From contig JAJFFS010000011.1 in assembly GCA_021776515.1 (NCBI GenBank), positions 186,001 through 250,000 of the forward strand: DNA of 64,000 nt, read 5' to 3'. Every line of letters starts with the position of its first letter. Position 1 is the first letter of the stretch. Positions 44,381-55,043 of this stretch are shown here, piece by piece. The notes beneath the pieces were generated by a model. It was not told the DNA's origin. It worked only from the letters and a program-made list of their open reading frames with translations, and did no database searches. The DNA is from Robiginitomaculum sp. Lineage in GTDB: Bacteria > Pseudomonadota > Alphaproteobacteria > Caulobacterales > Maricaulaceae. The position numbers and the translations under genes were made by a program.

Positions 44381-45731
44381 TTGTAGACCAACTATCTTTG
44401 CATTAACAACGCCGCCAGGCAGATCCGGGCTGGCCGTTATGCGCGTAAGTGGTGGAAAAGCCACAGAAATATTACACACCCTGTGCCGCAGAAAAGACTT
44501 TTTAGCTCGCAAAGCCAAGCTCGCACCCGTTTATTTTATAAAAGCCGCCGAGCCGTTTGACCACCCATTGGTCTTGTGGTTTTCAGGCCCGGCCAGTTAT
44601 ACGGGTGAAGATGTATTTGAGCTGCACCTACATGGTGGCCCGGCTGTTATAGAGGCCGCATCATCTGCGTTATTGGCGTTGGGCGCAATACCTGCTGGCG
44701 CAGGAGAGTTTACCAGACGCGCATTTGAAAACGGCAAGCTGGATTTGGTGCAGGCCGAGGCTGTTGCTGACCTTATTGATGCACAAACACGTGGCCAACG
44801 GGAGCAGGCACAACGTCAATTGCGCGGCGACCTGGGCGCAATGTATGAGGGCTGGCGTGACGATCTAGGTATTATACGAGCTCAAATAGAAGCGTGCATA
44901 GACTTTCCCGAAGAGGAGGACGTGTTAGCCGATGCAATGAAGGCGGTGGCACCGAAAGTAGAGGCGCTGGTTTCGTTGTTGAGCGCCCATATGGAAGACA
45001 GCAAACGCGGCATGCGCATTCGTGATGGCGTAAGCATTGCGCTTATCGGCGCGGTAAATGCCGGAAAATCAACCTTGCTCAACGCCCTTGCCGGTGAAGA
45101 TGCGGCCATTGTTTCAGACGAACCCGGCACAACCAGAGACGTTGTGCGCGTCAGCATGAACCTGGGTGGTTTTTTGGTTGATCTGGCAGATACGGCTGGC
45201 ACAAGAGACGGTGCGCAAGGCATTGAAAAAGAAGGTATTCGGCGCGCAAAACAGACGGCAGAAAATGCGGATGCTCGCATATTGGTTATAGATTCTAACC
45301 CGCCAATGACCGTGTCTGAAAAGACAAAAACCCAGATAAGAGATGGAGATTTTGTTGTCCTGAACAAACAGGATCAAAGAGGCGCAGGGTCACAGGCGGT
45401 GGACCTTGGCATAAACACGCCAGTGCAAACCCACTATGTTTCGGCTAAAACGGGTGAGGGGGTGAGCGAACTGCTCGCTGCTTTGGAAGTACACATTATA
45501 GAAATGCTGGGCAACAGGGAGGCGCCTGGGCTAACCAGAGCGCGCCACCAACAGGCTATAGAGGAAACACGGTCTGCTTTGGTTCAGGCAACGCAACAAC
45601 TGGGCAGGCACCCGGAGTTGGCGGGCGAACGCTTAAGAGAAGCGAGCGCGGCGCTGGGACAGATAACGGGCGAGACAGGAGCAGAAGAAATTCTGGATAA
45701 AATTTTTAGCGGATTTTGTATTGGAAAATAA
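44373..45731 (+). CDS. mnmE: tRNA-modifying GTPase MnmE
   Basis: A 452-residue GTPase that with MnmG modifies wobble U34 of certain tRNAs. The N-terminal folate-binding domain includes TIFALTTPPGRSGLAVMRVSG and GAGEFTRRAFENGKLDLVQAEAVADLI. The G domain has GAVNAGKSTLLNAL (G1), DTAGTRD (G3) and NKQD (G4). The C-terminal FCIGK motif carries the essential cysteine. GTG start. Confidence 0.96.
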   Translation: MSNCRPTIFALTTPPGRSGLAVMRVSGGKATEILHTLCRRKDFLARKAKLAPVYFIKAAEPFDHPLVLWFSGPASYTGEDVFELHLHGGPAVIEAASSALLALGAIPAGAGEFTRRAFENGKLDLVQAEAVADLIDAQTRGQREQAQRQLRGDLGAMYEGWRDDLGIIRAQIEACIDFPEEEDVLADAMKAVAPKVEALVSLLSAHMEDSKRGMRIRDGVSIALIGAVNAGKSTLLNALAGEDAAIVSDEPGTTRDVVRVSMNLGGFLVDLADTAGTRDGAQGIEKEGIRRAKQTAENADARILVIDSNPPMTVSEKTKTQIRDGDFVVLNKQDQRGAGSQAVDLGINTPVQTHYVSAKTGEGVSELLAALEVHIIEMLGNREAPGLTRARHQQAIEETRSALVQATQQLGRHPELAGERLREASAALGQITGETGAEEILDKIFSGFCIGK

Positions 45732-45734
45732 GCG

Positions 45735-45754
45735 ATTGTTTCACGTGAAACAAT
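45735..45754. promoter_or_regulatory. parS: parS centromere site 1
   Basis: A perfect 20 bp palindrome with the 16 bp core TGTTTCACGTGAAACA (45737-45752), the universal ParB-binding sequence. It lies in the non-coding gap between mnmE and mnmG, about 6.4 kb from the predicted oriC and 3.4 kb from parB. Confidence 0.95.
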
Positions 45755-45835
45755 ACGGTTTTAAGAGAGAGACAAAGAGTCGACATTTGGCCTTGATGGG
45801 GTTATTGAGCGCGCCCTGGAGCGCATGGCGGAAAA

Positions 45836-47710
45836 ATGCTTAAAACCAACAAAACCTGGGACGTCGTGGTAATTGGCGGTGGACATGCGGGCTGCGAAGC
45901 CGCTGCCGCTGCTGCTCGTCTTGGTGCATCCGTTTTACTGATTAGTCCCAGCGCAAACGATTTTGGACAAATGTCATGTAATCCAGCTATAGGCGGTATT
46001 GGCAAAGGGCATTTGGTGCGCGAAGTAGATGCGCTTGATGGCCTTATGGGCAAGGCGGCCGACGCCTCGGGTATTCAGTTTCGCCTGCTTAATCGCAGCA
46101 AGGGGCCGGCGGTGCAAGGGCCGCGCACCCAGTCAGACCGAAAGCTATATAAGGACGCAATTGCAGACTTTATTACAGAGCAGGACGGGCTGCATATCTG
46201 TGAAGATCGCGTAGAAGATATAGATATTCAAGACCAAGGGGTACGTGCGGTTATTTGTGCCAGCGGCGCACGATATGATTGTGCTTCTGTGGTATTAACC
46301 ACAGGTACGTTTTTAAATGGCGTTATACACAGGGGCGGGAAGCAGGAGGCTGCTGGCCGGTTTGGAGAAGCGCCTTCTCTTGGCCTGGCCCATACGCTGG
46401 CAAAGCTGAATTTGCCTATGGGGAGGTTAAAAACAGGCACGCCCGCACGGCTTATCAAAGAGAGTATAAACTGGAGCGCGCTGGTAACGCAGGCGGCAGA
46501 TGACAACCCTGTGCCCCTGTCTTTTTTGACAGGCAACATCACGGTTCCACAAATTGCCTGCGCGATAAGTGAAACGAACCAGAAGACGCACAAAATTATC
46601 GCTGAGAATTTGGCGCTTTCTGCCATGGGAAGCGGCAATATTAGCGGACCCGGTCCGCGATATTGCCCGTCTATAGAAGATAAAATCACACGGTTTGCCG
46701 ACAAAAATAGTCACCAGGTTTTTTTAGAGCCAGAGGGCCTTGATAACCCCCATGTCTATCCGAACGGAATATCCACATCACTACAAGAAAATGTGCAAGA
46801 CGCGTTTCTGAAAACCATGGTGGGCTTGGAAAACGTGCGCGTACATCGCTACGGCTATGCCATAGAATATGACTATGTTGACCCCAGGGCGTTACGCGCC
46901 AGCCTTCAGGTCAAAAACATATCCGGGTTATATCTGGCGGGGCAAATTAATGGCACAACCGGATATGAGGAGGCGGCAGCACAAGGCCTTCTTGCCGGGT
47001 TGAATGCGGCGCTGTTTGCGGGTGGCTCAGCGCCCTTTGTTCCAGACCGGAGCGAGGCGTATTTGGGTGTAATGGTTGATGATTTGACCAGCCACGGTGT
47101 TAGTGAGCCCTATCGCATGTACACCTCCCGCGCAGAATACCGGCTGAGCTTGCGTGCAGACAATGCCGATCAGCGTCTGACGCCCATTGGTATTGCGCTA
47201 GGGTGTGTCGGGGTGGAGCGGAAAAGTGTTTTTGATAAAAAATGCGCAGCCTTGAACAAGGCGCGGGCGCTGGCAAAAAAGAGCAACAAAACCCCGCAAG
47301 AACTGCTTCGTTCGGGCATAAAGGTCAATCAGGACGGGGTTCGTCGCAGTGCGCTGGATATTTTGGCATATCCAGATAAGGGTTGGGCAGATGTGGTGCG
47401 GGTTTGGCCAGAACTGGGCACCACCGACAAAAAAATAGCAACACAACTGACTACAGACGCACTGTACGCAGGCTATCTTGAGCGCCAGCAGCGCGATGTT
47501 AAGCGCTTTCGTCGAGAAGAGCACCGCCGTTTACCGGAGGGTCTTGATTATAATGAGATAACGGGGTTATCCAACGAGGCGCGGGAAAAGCTTATCAAGG
47601 CGCAGCCTGAAACAATGGGGCAGGCGGGGCGGCTGGAAGGTGTATCACCAGGCGCGCTAGCATTGCTTTCGCACTATGTGAGGCGCACAAAGCGTCAAAA
47701 AACAGCATGA
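45836..47710 (+). CDS. mnmG: tRNA modification enzyme MnmG (GidA)
   Basis: A 624-residue FAD enzyme, partner of MnmE. FAD motif [21 protein letters not shown] (N-terminus), [45 protein letters not shown], the second motif [26 protein letters not shown] and [15 protein letters not shown] are all present. A 104 bp gap containing parS precedes it. It overlaps rsmG by 4 bp. Confidence 0.97.
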   Translation: MLKTNKTWDVVVIGGGHAGCEAAAAAARLGASVLLISPSANDFGQMSCNPAIGGIGKGHLVREVDALDGLMGKAADASGIQFRLLNRSKGPAVQGPRTQSDRKLYKDAIADFITEQDGLHICEDRVEDIDIQDQGVRAVICASGARYDCASVVLTTGTFLNGVIHRGGKQEAAGRFGEAPSLGLAHTLAKLNLPMGRLKTGTPARLIKESINWSALVTQAADDNPVPLSFLTGNITVPQIACAISETNQKTHKIIAENLALSAMGSGNISGPGPRYCPSIEDKITRFADKNSHQVFLEPEGLDNPHVYPNGISTSLQENVQDAFLKTMVGLENVRVHRYGYAIEYDYVDPRALRASLQVKNISGLYLAGQINGTTGYEEAAAQGLLAGLNAALFAGGSAPFVPDRSEAYLGVMVDDLTSHGVSEPYRMYTSRAEYRLSLRADNADQRLTPIGIALGCVGVERKSVFDKKCAALNKARALAKKSNKTPQELLRSGIKVNQDGVRRSALDILAYPDKGWADVVRVWPELGTTDKKIATQLTTDALYAGYLERQQRDVKRFRREEHRRLPEGLDYNEITGLSNEAREKLIKAQPETMGQAGRLEGVSPGALALLSHYVRRTKRQKTA

Positions 47711-48336
47711 GCGCGCAAGAAGACCGCCAGACATTTGCCAAAACACTCAATGTTTCACGTGAAACATTAGCACGGTTTGATCTTTGGTATGATTTATTGC
47801 AAAAATGGTCGAAAAAAATCAACCTTGTTTCACCAGGCACACTGCAAGACTTTTGGTTGCGACATGCGCTGGATAGTGCGCAAATAGCCGCAATGGCCCC
47901 TAAAGGAACAAAAACCTGGATAGACTTGGGCTCAGGCGCCGGGTTTCCGGGCCTTGCTATTGCTCTGATGTGTATGGAAGACGTGCCATTACACGTTGTC
48001 ATGGTTGAATCCAACGCCAAAAAAGCGGCATTTTTGCGCACCTGTATACAGGAAACAGGCACAGGAGCTGAGGTGGTTTGTGAGCGCACAGAATTGATGC
48101 CGCCAAAGCCATACGACGTTGTTTCCGCCCGGGCCTTGGCACCTCTACCTAAATTACTGGAATTGTCGGCCCCGTTTGTGGGACCAAAAACTGTGCGCCT
48201 GTTTCCCAAGGGGGCAGACGTGCAAAAAGAAATAGATGAAGCGCAACGAGGCTGGACTCTGTGCTATCAATCTATACCAAGTCTGACAGACAAGTGTGCG
48301 TCAGTGTTAGAAATATGGGAAGCTAACCGTGTCTGA
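47707..48336 (+). CDS. rsmG: 16S rRNA (guanine527-N7) methyltransferase
   Basis: A 209-residue SAM-dependent methyltransferase. The SAM motif is [17 protein letters not shown], with [12 protein letters not shown] and [14 protein letters not shown] following. The N-terminal [11 protein letters not shown] is partly dictated by the parS site embedded in the coding sequence, as in many bacteria. ATGA overlap with mnmG, 8 bp overlap with parA. Confidence 0.95.
   Translation: MSAQEDRQTFAKTLNVSRETLARFDLWYDLLQKWSKKINLVSPGTLQDFWLRHALDSAQIAAMAPKGTKTWIDLGSGAGFPGLAIALMCMEDVPLHVVMVESNAKKAAFLRTCIQETGTGAEVVCERTELMPPKPYDVVSARALAPLPKLLELSAPFVGPKTVRLFPKGADVQKEIDEAQRGWTLCYQSIPSLTDKCASVLEIWEANRV
47749..47768. 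promoter_or_regulatory. parS: parS centromere site 2, inside rsmG
   Basis: A perfect 20 bp palindrome, core TGTTTCACGTGAAACA at 47751-47766, lying within the first codons of rsmG and encoding NVSRETL. It is 2.0 kb from site 1 and 1.4 kb from parB. Confidence 0.95.
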
Positions 48337-49132
48337 ACCATCTGCAAACACACGGATTATTGCAATCGCAAACCAAAAGGGCGGGGTTGGCAAGACGACG
48401 ACGACGATAAACCTGGCAACGGCGCTTTGTGCCATTGGGCAAAAGACGCTTATTCTGGATATAGATCCGCAAGGTAACGCATCTACGGGTCTGGGTATTG
48501 ACCATGCCATGCGTCACACAACGACCTATGATGTGCTGGTGCGCCAAACACCCATAGAAAAAGCCATACTTCACACCGCCGTTCCCGGGTTACATATAGC
48601 GCCTGCCGAAGCCGATCTGGCCGGGGCAGAGCTTGAGCTTGCCAATGCGGCCCGGCGGTCACACCGGTTGAAAGACGCGCTTCGAGACCTTAGGAAAAGC
48701 GGTGAATATCACTACGTGTTGATTGATTGTCCTCCCTCTTTGAACGTTGTGACGGTCAATGCTTTAACGGCAGCAGATGCCTTGTTGGTGCCGCTACAAT
48801 GCGAGTTTTTTGCGCTGGAGGGGCTTAGCCAGCTATTACGCACAGTAGACCTGGTTCGGGGCAACCTTAACCCGGGTCTGGAAATACAAGGATTGGTGCT
48901 AACCATGTATGATCCACGCAACAACTTGTCAAAACAGGTTTCAGAAGATGTGCGCGCGCACTTTGGTGACAAGGTTTATAAAACGATGATCCCGCGTAAT
49001 GTGCGTGTTTCAGAAGCACCGTCTTATGGTAAACCAGCGCTGATTTATGATCATAAATGTGCCGGCAGCAAAGCTTATATGCGCCTGGCAAGCGAGGTAA
49101 TTCGCCGTGAAAACAAAGTGAGGGCGCTATGA
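48329..49132 (+). CDS. parA: Chromosome partitioning ATPase ParA
   Basis: A 267-residue deviant Walker ATPase of the chromosomal ParA/Soj type that moves origins apart. The deviant Walker A is AIANQKGGVGKTTTTINLA (about 13-31), then LILDIDPQGNAS, VLIDCPPSL and VPLQCEFFALEGLSQLL. GTG start inside the rsmG end, ATGA overlap with parB. Confidence 0.96.
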   Translation: MSEPSANTRIIAIANQKGGVGKTTTTINLATALCAIGQKTLILDIDPQGNASTGLGIDHAMRHTTTYDVLVRQTPIEKAILHTAVPGLHIAPAEADLAGAELELANAARRSHRLKDALRDLRKSGEYHYVLIDCPPSLNVVTVNALTAADALLVPLQCEFFALEGLSQLLRTVDLVRGNLNPGLEIQGLVLTMYDPRNNLSKQVSEDVRAHFGDKVYKTMIPRNVRVSEAPSYGKPALIYDHKCAGSKAYMRLASEVIRRENKVRAL

Positions 49133-50004
49133 GCGAAAAACCAAAAGGACAGCGACTAGGGCGCGGGTTATCGGCCCTTTTGGGGGAGACAGAGCCGTCT
49201 GCACTTTCAACGCAAAACGTAGAAGGTGGGGCCACCGTTCCCATAGAAACAGTTAGCCGCAATCCGGAGCAGCCCCGGAGAAACTTCGACGAAGAAGAGC
49301 TGGAAAGCCTGACGCGCTCAATAAAAGAAAAGGGTGTTTTACAACCCATTATTGTTCGGCCCATACCGGGTGGTGATGGTTATCAAATTGTTGCGGGCGA
49401 GCGTCGCTGGCGGGCGGCGCAACGTGCCGGGATGCACGAGATCCCTGTAATTGCACGCGATTTATCAGATCGTGAAGTTTTGGAAATAGCGCTTGTGGAA
49501 AACATACAGCGCACAGACCTGGACCCCATAGAAGAGGCAAGAGGGTTTCTGGTTTTATCTGAGCAGTTCAACCATACACAAGAAGATATTGCCGGGGTGA
49601 TCGGCAAAAGCCGGGCTGCCATTGCCAATGCCTTGCGATTACTGAACTTACCACGATCAGTGCAGAAACAAATTAGCGACGGCGCGCTCAGCGCGGGTCA
49701 CGGGCGGGCCATGATCAATGCGCCAGACCCGGAAGGCATGGCGATATACGTTATAAACAAGGGTCTGAATGTTCGCCAAACGGAAGACCTGGCCAGACGG
49801 GCCGCGCCTGAAACCAAAGGGGGCAGAGCAAAGGTCGCGCCAGAAAAAGACCCCGACATACGTGCTCTTGAAGAAGACCTGACGCGACAATTGGGCTTGG
49901 GGGTCACAATAAACGCCCATGTCAATGGTTCGGGCCAATTACAGATAAATTATAAAACCCTGGAGCAGCTGGATGATTTGTGCCGCCGTCTTACACAGGA
50001 TTAG
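49129..50004 (+). CDS. parB: Chromosome partitioning CTPase ParB
   Basis: A 291-residue parS-binding clamp protein. The N-terminal RLGRGLSALLG motif likely stimulates ParA. The CTP-binding N domain has NPEQPRRNFDEEELESL, GERRWRAAQRAG and LVENIQRTDLDPIEEARG. The helix-turn-helix is HTQEDIAGVIGKSRAAIANALRLL and a C-terminal dimerisation domain follows. The 3' end overlaps convergent holA by 14 bp. Confidence 0.96.
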   Translation: MSEKPKGQRLGRGLSALLGETEPSALSTQNVEGGATVPIETVSRNPEQPRRNFDEEELESLTRSIKEKGVLQPIIVRPIPGGDGYQIVAGERRWRAAQRAGMHEIPVIARDLSDREVLEIALVENIQRTDLDPIEEARGFLVLSEQFNHTQEDIAGVIGKSRAAIANALRLLNLPRSVQKQISDGALSAGHGRAMINAPDPEGMAIYVINKGLNVRQTEDLARRAAPETKGGRAKVAPEKDPDIRALEEDLTRQLGLGVTINAHVNGSGQLQINYKTLEQLDDLCRRLTQD

Positions 50005-51046
50005 TGACGCCTACGATAGAGCTAATTTTAATGATAAGCCGGGCTAATAAATTCTCTGGCAGGGCACCGCTTCTTTTCATCGCGCGTTCTGTAGACAGAC
50101 AATGTTCAATAACGCGCTCCAGTGCAGGCTGACGCCAAGAAGAAAGTTGACGTGAAAAGGAATTTTGATTGGTAAAAAATACCGGAGGACGCAAACTGGC
50201 CATAGCCGATTTGGCGTCTTTGCCCGCGTTTATGGCAGATCTGGCCTCGCTCAAACGTAAAAAATGTCGCTGTAGCGCCCGGAGCAAGGCAATCGGTGAT
50301 TGTCCGGCTTCAAGTGCATGAACCAAAAGGCGGTCTGCGGTCTTTGCAGAACCATCTGCAACCGCAGACGTAAAGGCATCGAGGTTGTGGCCTTGAGAGT
50401 CGGCAATAACAGCTTGAACATCTGTTGTTTCGACCAGGCCCCCATCGTTTTTGGCGGCATATAGTGCCAGCTTTTCTATTTCAGAGCGCGCCATCGCCCG
50501 ATCTTGTGGTAAACGACTAACCAGAAAATCAATGGTGCCATCGGCAAAGGTGAGATTCTGTACACGAGCTATATCCATCGCAAGTTCGTGCAAGTCACGC
50601 ACACTGGGGGCATAACAGGCAATTGTCGCTGCATGGGTGTTTTCTTGCTCTACACACTTTCTCAATGCCGAGCGCGGGCTTAAATCCCCGGCTTCGATAA
50701 GCAAAAAAGCGGCCGGAATTATTTGTTTGTCAGAAAGTGCGGCCAATAAAAACTTTAGCGGTTTGGCTGATTGCTCAGAGCTGGCCTTAAGGCGCACAAC
50801 GCTTGGCCCGCCACCAAGGGGTTGTGCGCAAAGCGCGTCCTGAAGTGAGGCAGGGTCGTTTTTAATGTCGGCATCGGTTAACGAGGTTTGTGCAAAGGGG
50901 CCGGGCGTCTTACCCAAAAGGACGTGTTCAATAGCGCGTGCCCTTTCCTTGATCAAACCATGATCCGGGCCGTAAAGAAGAACAATGTTGATATCCGGGT
51001 CCGGGTTTTTTAAAAACCGGCTGACGGCCCCCGCAGAGAGCTTCAC
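49991..51046 (-). CDS. holA: DNA polymerase III delta subunit
   Basis: The clamp-loader delta subunit (351 residues). Features: FLKNPDPDINIVLLYGPDHGLIKERA at the N-terminus, DALCAQPLGGGPSVVRL, and the C-terminal collar domain with ALLRALQRHFLRLSEARS and TERAMKRSGALPENLLARLI. It overlaps lptE by 4 bp in the leftward leuS-lptE-holA operon. Confidence 0.92.
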   Translation of the reverse strand: MKLSAGAVSRFLKNPDPDINIVLLYGPDHGLIKERARAIEHVLLGKTPGPFAQTSLTDADIKNDPASLQDALCAQPLGGGPSVVRLKASSEQSAKPLKFLLAALSDKQIIPAAFLLIEAGDLSPRSALRKCVEQENTHAATIACYAPSVRDLHELAMDIARVQNLTFADGTIDFLVSRLPQDRAMARSEIEKLALYAAKNDGGLVETTDVQAVIADSQGHNLDAFTSAVADGSAKTADRLLVHALEAGQSPIALLRALQRHFLRLSEARSAINAGKDAKSAMASLRPPVFFTNQNSFSRQLSSWRQPALERVIEHCLSTERAMKRSGALPENLLARLIIKISSIVGVTNPV

Positions 51047-51543
51047 TTGTTTTCAGGGGCGCTGGCAAAAAACACGGCCAAATCATTCAGTACTTTTTCA
51101 GCCAATATTAAAGCGGCGCTTTCTTCTGCGTCTTGTTCAGCAATAAGGGCGCCGTAAGGTTCATCGGGTACGTCAAAAGCCGAGATGCCTTCAGAAGAGC
51201 CCTGGTAAGCAATTTTTCCGTTGCGGTCTCGCAGTGAATATGTGGCGCTCATGATGAGCCGTGCGCGCGTAGAAACATCATCAACCCTGACGCCAACATT
51301 GGTTTGGTTTTTTCTTAGTGTTGTTTCCAGTACATATTCGCCAGACGTTCCCGTATTAACACCGCCACGATCCATGAGCGCTTGTGCAAAAAGAAACCCG
51401 GACCGCCCCTCAATGGGGCTTAAGCTTAGTCTGTCAAACCCACGCCGCACAGATGTGTTTTCTCCATAAAGGGGCTCAAATCCGGCGCAAGCCCCCAAAA
51501 CCATCAGGAGGGCGGCAGGAAAAATATATTTCATGTTCATCAT
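51043..51543 (-). CDS. lptE: LPS-assembly lipoprotein LptE
   Basis: An outer-membrane lipoprotein of about 166 residues with an LGAC lipobox that plugs the LptD pore for lipopolysaccharide insertion. GFEPLYG follows the lipid cysteine, and later EYVLETTLRKNQTNVGVRVDDVSTRARL and YSLRDRNGK are typical. Start candidates ATG 51543, 51540 and 51534 lie right after the leuS stop; none has a strong ribosome site, so coupling to leuS is likely. Position between leuS and holA is the standard LptE locus. Confidence 0.88.
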   Translation of the reverse strand: MMNMKYIFPAALLMVLGACAGFEPLYGENTSVRRGFDRLSLSPIEGRSGFLFAQALMDRGGVNTGTSGEYVLETTLRKNQTNVGVRVDDVSTRARLIMSATYSLRDRNGKIAYQGSSEGISAFDVPDEPYGALIAEQDAEESAALILAEKVLNDLAVFFASAPENK

Positions 51544-51544
51544 T

Positions 51545-54091
51545 TTAATTGGCCACAATATTGACGATGCGATCAGGAACAACCACCACCTTACGTACGG
51601 TAAGGCCCGTTAATGCCCGAACAGCCCCCTCATTGGCAAGGGCAAGACTTTGTACCTCTTCTTGTGAAAGCCCACGAGGCGCGGAAAACTCGCCCCTGCG
51701 TTTACCATTAATCTGAACGGGTATCATAATGGTATCATCTTCGACCAGCGCTGGGTCATAATTGGGCCAGTCAGTGGTTGCCACAAGACCAACACCACCC
51801 AACTTTTCCCAGCAAGCCTCTGCCAGATGTGGAGCAAAAGGGGCCAGTAATTGTGCAAAAACACGCATTGTAGGTGCGGTATCGCTAAGGCCCGTAGCCT
51901 TGCGAACGGCGTTGAGCAAATCATAAAGCCGGGCAACGGCACGGTTGAACCTGAAACCTTCTATATCTTCGCCCACAGCCTTTATCGTTTTATGGCACAG
52001 GCGCGCCAGCTCTGTGTCCGGCTTTGTTGACCCAGAGGCGTCCATTGCGGCGCAGGTGCTCGCCCATACCCTTTGAATAAAACGATTAGACCCCTCTACG
52101 CCAGCTTCCGTCCATTCAACATCACGCTCTGGAGGCGAGTCTGAAAGAACAAACCATCGTGCAACATCGGCACCATAACGGGCAATAATGTCTTTGGGGT
52201 CCACAATGTTCAGCTTTGACTTGGACATTTTTTCAATAGCGCCGACAGTTACCGCTTCGCCGGTTTTATACTCAACCCAAGCGCCGTCTTTTTTCTCCAC
52301 TTCATGAGGAGGAACCCATTGTTTTTGTTTGTTTTTATAGGTTTGGTGTGTAACCATTCCTTGTGTGAACAATCCGGCAAACGGTTCTTCGCCATCAATA
52401 TCAATAAGACCACAATCTTTCATCGCGCGGGTAAAAAACCGGGCATAAAGAAGGTGTAATACTGCGTGTTCGACGCCACCAATATATTGATCCACGGGGA
52501 GATAAAATTTTGATGCTTCTGGATCAACGGGTGCGCTGGCATGGGGTGAGCAAAAGCGCGCAAAATACCAGGACGAATCCACAAATGTATCAAGCGTATC
52601 TGTTTCCCGAATGGCAGCAGAGCCACACTCAGGGCAGTTGGTTTCTTTCCAGGCTTGCGCACGGTTTAAGGGATTTCCCGGTTGGTCAAAACTAACATCA
52701 TCGGGCAGGATAATTGGCAAATCACCTTCGCGCACGGGCACCACGCCGCATTTTTGGCAATGCACAGCGGGAATGGGGCAACCCCAATACCGTTGGCGGG
52801 AAACGCCCCAATCACGCAGGCGATAATTAACCGTGGTTTTCCCAGCGCCGCTATTTTCAATAGCCTGAGATGCCTTTACGATAGCCTCATCTACGCCGAG
52901 CCCATTCAGAAAGCCGGAATTTATCATGGTGCCGCCACCCGTATAGGCCGCATCACCAATCAACACATCGTCTGGTTCCGTTCCTTCAGGGCAGACCACG
53001 GGGATGACCGGCAATTCGTATTTGCGGGCAAAATCCAGATCCCGTTGATCGCCAGCCGGGCAGGCAAATATAGCCCCCGTGCCATAGTTCATAAGAACAA
53101 AATTAGCGGCCCAAACAGGCAGGGTTTCACCTTTTATAAAGGGGTGTTTAACCCGTAACCCCGTATCCACCCCTTCCTTTTCTGCGCGCTCTAGCGCCTC
53201 TTCAGAGGTGCCAAGCTGTGCGCACTTATCAGCAAAAGCCTTTAAGGCGGGGTTTGACTTGGCCATACCCTGTATGACCGGATGATCTGGCGCCAGAGCC
53301 AGAAAACTGGCCCCGTGCAGCGTATCGGGACGCGTGGTATAAACCTCTATTGTTTTGAAGCCGTCGCAGGGCGTTTCATCGGTGATGGAAAAATGAAACT
53401 GCAAACCTTCTGATCGCCCGATCCAGTTGGCTTGCATCGTTTTTACTTTTTCAGGCCAGCGATCCAGCGTTTTCAAGCCATCTAGTAAACTTTCTGCATA
53501 ATCAGTGATTTTAAAAAACCACTGAGTCAATTTACGACTTTCAACCAGGGCGTTAGAGCGCCAACCACGCCCATCGATAACCTGCTCATTAGCAAGAACG
53601 GTTTGGTCAACCGGATCCCAGTTTACTTTTGAAGATTTGCGATAAACCAGACCGGCCTTCCAGAAGGCCAGAAAGATTTTTTGTTGTTGGCCGTAATATT
53701 CCGGGTCGCACGTCGCAAATTCGCGGCTCCAGTCTAGTGCAAAGCCCAGCTGTTGCATTTGTTCGCGCATGGCCGCGATGTTTTCATAGGTCCAGGCCTT
53801 GGGGTGGACCTTTCGTGCCATAGCTGCGTTTTCTGCAGGCATTCCAAAAGCATCCCAACCCATGGGGTGCAGAACAGAAAACCCGTTTGCCAGACGGTAG
53901 CGCGCGATAACGTCGCCCATGGCATAATTGCGCACATGCCCCATATGAATTCTTCCCGAAGGATAGGGAAACATTTCCAGTATGTAGGCTTTTTTCTTCC
54001 CAGAAGCATGGCGGTCAGCGCTAAAGGTTTTGTTTTCATCCCAGGCGCGCTGCCATTTTTGTTCGCTGGCTGAGTGGTCATAAAAGGTCAT
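51545..54091 (-). CDS. leuS: Leucyl-tRNA synthetase
   Basis: A class I aminoacyl-tRNA synthetase of 848 residues. The HIGH signature is in [18 protein letters not shown] (about 43-60). The editing (CP1) domain includes [28 protein letters not shown] and the KMSKS loop [13 protein letters not shown] (about 620) are intact. First gene of the leuS-lptE-holA operon. Confidence 0.97.
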   Translation of the reverse strand: MTFYDHSASEQKWQRAWDENKTFSADRHASGKKKAYILEMFPYPSGRIHMGHVRNYAMGDVIARYRLANGFSVLHPMGWDAFGMPAENAAMARKVHPKAWTYENIAAMREQMQQLGFALDWSREFATCDPEYYGQQQKIFLAFWKAGLVYRKSSKVNWDPVDQTVLANEQVIDGRGWRSNALVESRKLTQWFFKITDYAESLLDGLKTLDRWPEKVKTMQANWIGRSEGLQFHFSITDETPCDGFKTIEVYTTRPDTLHGASFLALAPDHPVIQGMAKSNPALKAFADKCAQLGTSEEALERAEKEGVDTGLRVKHPFIKGETLPVWAANFVLMNYGTGAIFACPAGDQRDLDFARKYELPVIPVVCPEGTEPDDVLIGDAAYTGGGTMINSGFLNGLGVDEAIVKASQAIENSGAGKTTVNYRLRDWGVSRQRYWGCPIPAVHCQKCGVVPVREGDLPIILPDDVSFDQPGNPLNRAQAWKETNCPECGSAAIRETDTLDTFVDSSWYFARFCSPHASAPVDPEASKFYLPVDQYIGGVEHAVLHLLYARFFTRAMKDCGLIDIDGEEPFAGLFTQGMVTHQTYKNKQKQWVPPHEVEKKDGAWVEYKTGEAVTVGAIEKMSKSKLNIVDPKDIIARYGADVARWFVLSDSPPERDVEWTEAGVEGSNRFIQRVWASTCAAMDASGSTKPDTELARLCHKTIKAVGEDIEGFRFNRAVARLYDLLNAVRKATGLSDTAPTMRVFAQLLAPFAPHLAEACWEKLGGVGLVATTDWPNYDPALVEDDTIMIPVQINGKRRGEFSAPRGLSQEEVQSLALANEGAVRALTGLTVRKVVVVPDRIVNIVAN

Positions 54092-54121
54092 AATAAGCCA
54101 GACTTTTCAATACGTTATAGT

Positions 54122-54589
54122 TTACCCCAGGGTAGAAATTTTCAACTCGCGAGCCCGCGTTAAAATTGCATTTTCAATTTGAACCTCAGTATTTGGATCT
54201 ACGGCAGCATCAACCCAGTTTCCGTTGGCATCAATTTCTTGTTTGAATACGGAAACCTTAATGGCATCTGCACGCAAACGCGTATCAAGAATATACACAA
54301 TCGCTTTAAACCGCTCATTGGGCGCAAGGCTATCACTGTGCCAGCCGGTAATAACAACACCGCCATAGGGGTCGGCAGAGGTCAGTGGCATGAACTCAAT
54401 AGTTTCCAGTGCGGCGCGCCATAAAAAGCTATTTACCCCGATACCTGAAACTGATTGAGAGCGCTTGAACAAGCCGCCCTGTTTTTTTGCCCCGGTATCA
54501 GACCGGCTTTTTCCTGACCCAAAAGCAGAACAGGAAACCAGCGCGGTGGTGGCTGCGAAGGTAATGGCAATGCGAACATATGTGCGCAT
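54122..54589 (-). CDS. DUF3576 lipoprotein
   Basis: A 155-residue predicted lipoprotein (lipobox VSC-S at about residue 20). The conserved domain has GIGVNSFLWRAALETIEFMPLTSADPYGGVVITGWHSD and TRLRADAIKVSVFKQE, diagnostic for DUF3576, which in alphaproteobacteria typically precedes leuS. It is likely an outer-membrane-associated protein of unknown function. 30 bp upstream of leuS in the same direction. Confidence 0.88.
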   Translation of the reverse strand: MRTYVRIAITFAATTALVSCSAFGSGKSRSDTGAKKQGGLFKRSQSVSGIGVNSFLWRAALETIEFMPLTSADPYGGVVITGWHSDSLAPNERFKAIVYILDTRLRADAIKVSVFKQEIDANGNWVDAAVDPNTEVQIENAILTRARELKISTLG

Positions 54590-55043
54590 AAAATATTCTC
54601 CATATGGAATAGCGAGTTACTGCAAACACAATTTGATAGCGTGTATATCACGCTGATCCGCATAGACCAGACCAGCTTTACAGAATTGCACATCATTTGA
54701 ACAAGGGGCGCTCCCAACAGAAATGTTGCCCTTGGGACACAATACAAAATAACAATAAAGAAAGCGCTCTTTTAACCTTGACCCCTCAAATGCCATCGTT
54801 CATGGAAAAGGCAGGCGTCCGGGGGATGGGGCTGCTCGCGGCCGGTCACAGCCACTAAACAGCGATAGCGCTGGTCCTTGGGCTGTGACCGAATCGCCGT
54901 GTAAATTCAAATAGCGTGGTTGGTACAACATTGTATCAGGCCGCAACTGTGAGGCATTAACGTAATATTGTTGGAAATAAATTAGACTACTCGATCAAAA
55001 GGTGTTTTGATGGGGAAAGATTAAGTTAGGGATCAGACAAGGC
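54590..55043. other. 454 bp gap with a structured element
   Basis: Divergent intergenic region between the DUF3576 and NtrZ-like genes. No ORF with a credible ribosome site is seen. The notable content is a strong hairpin at 54843-54891 (listed separately) and a TTGACC (54778-54783) that could be a -35 element without a good -10. Bases 54900-55040 are AT-rich leader. Confidence 0.5.
54843..54891. repeat. Two-tier hairpin, possible structured RNA
   Basis: CGGTCACAGCC (54843-54853) pairs perfectly with GGCTGTGACCG (54881-54891). Inside, CAGCG (54860-54864) pairs with CGCTG (54869-54873) around a 4-base loop. There is no T-run on either side, so it does not look like a simple terminator. It lies 153 bp upstream of the NtrZ-like start. 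Confidence 0.5.
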
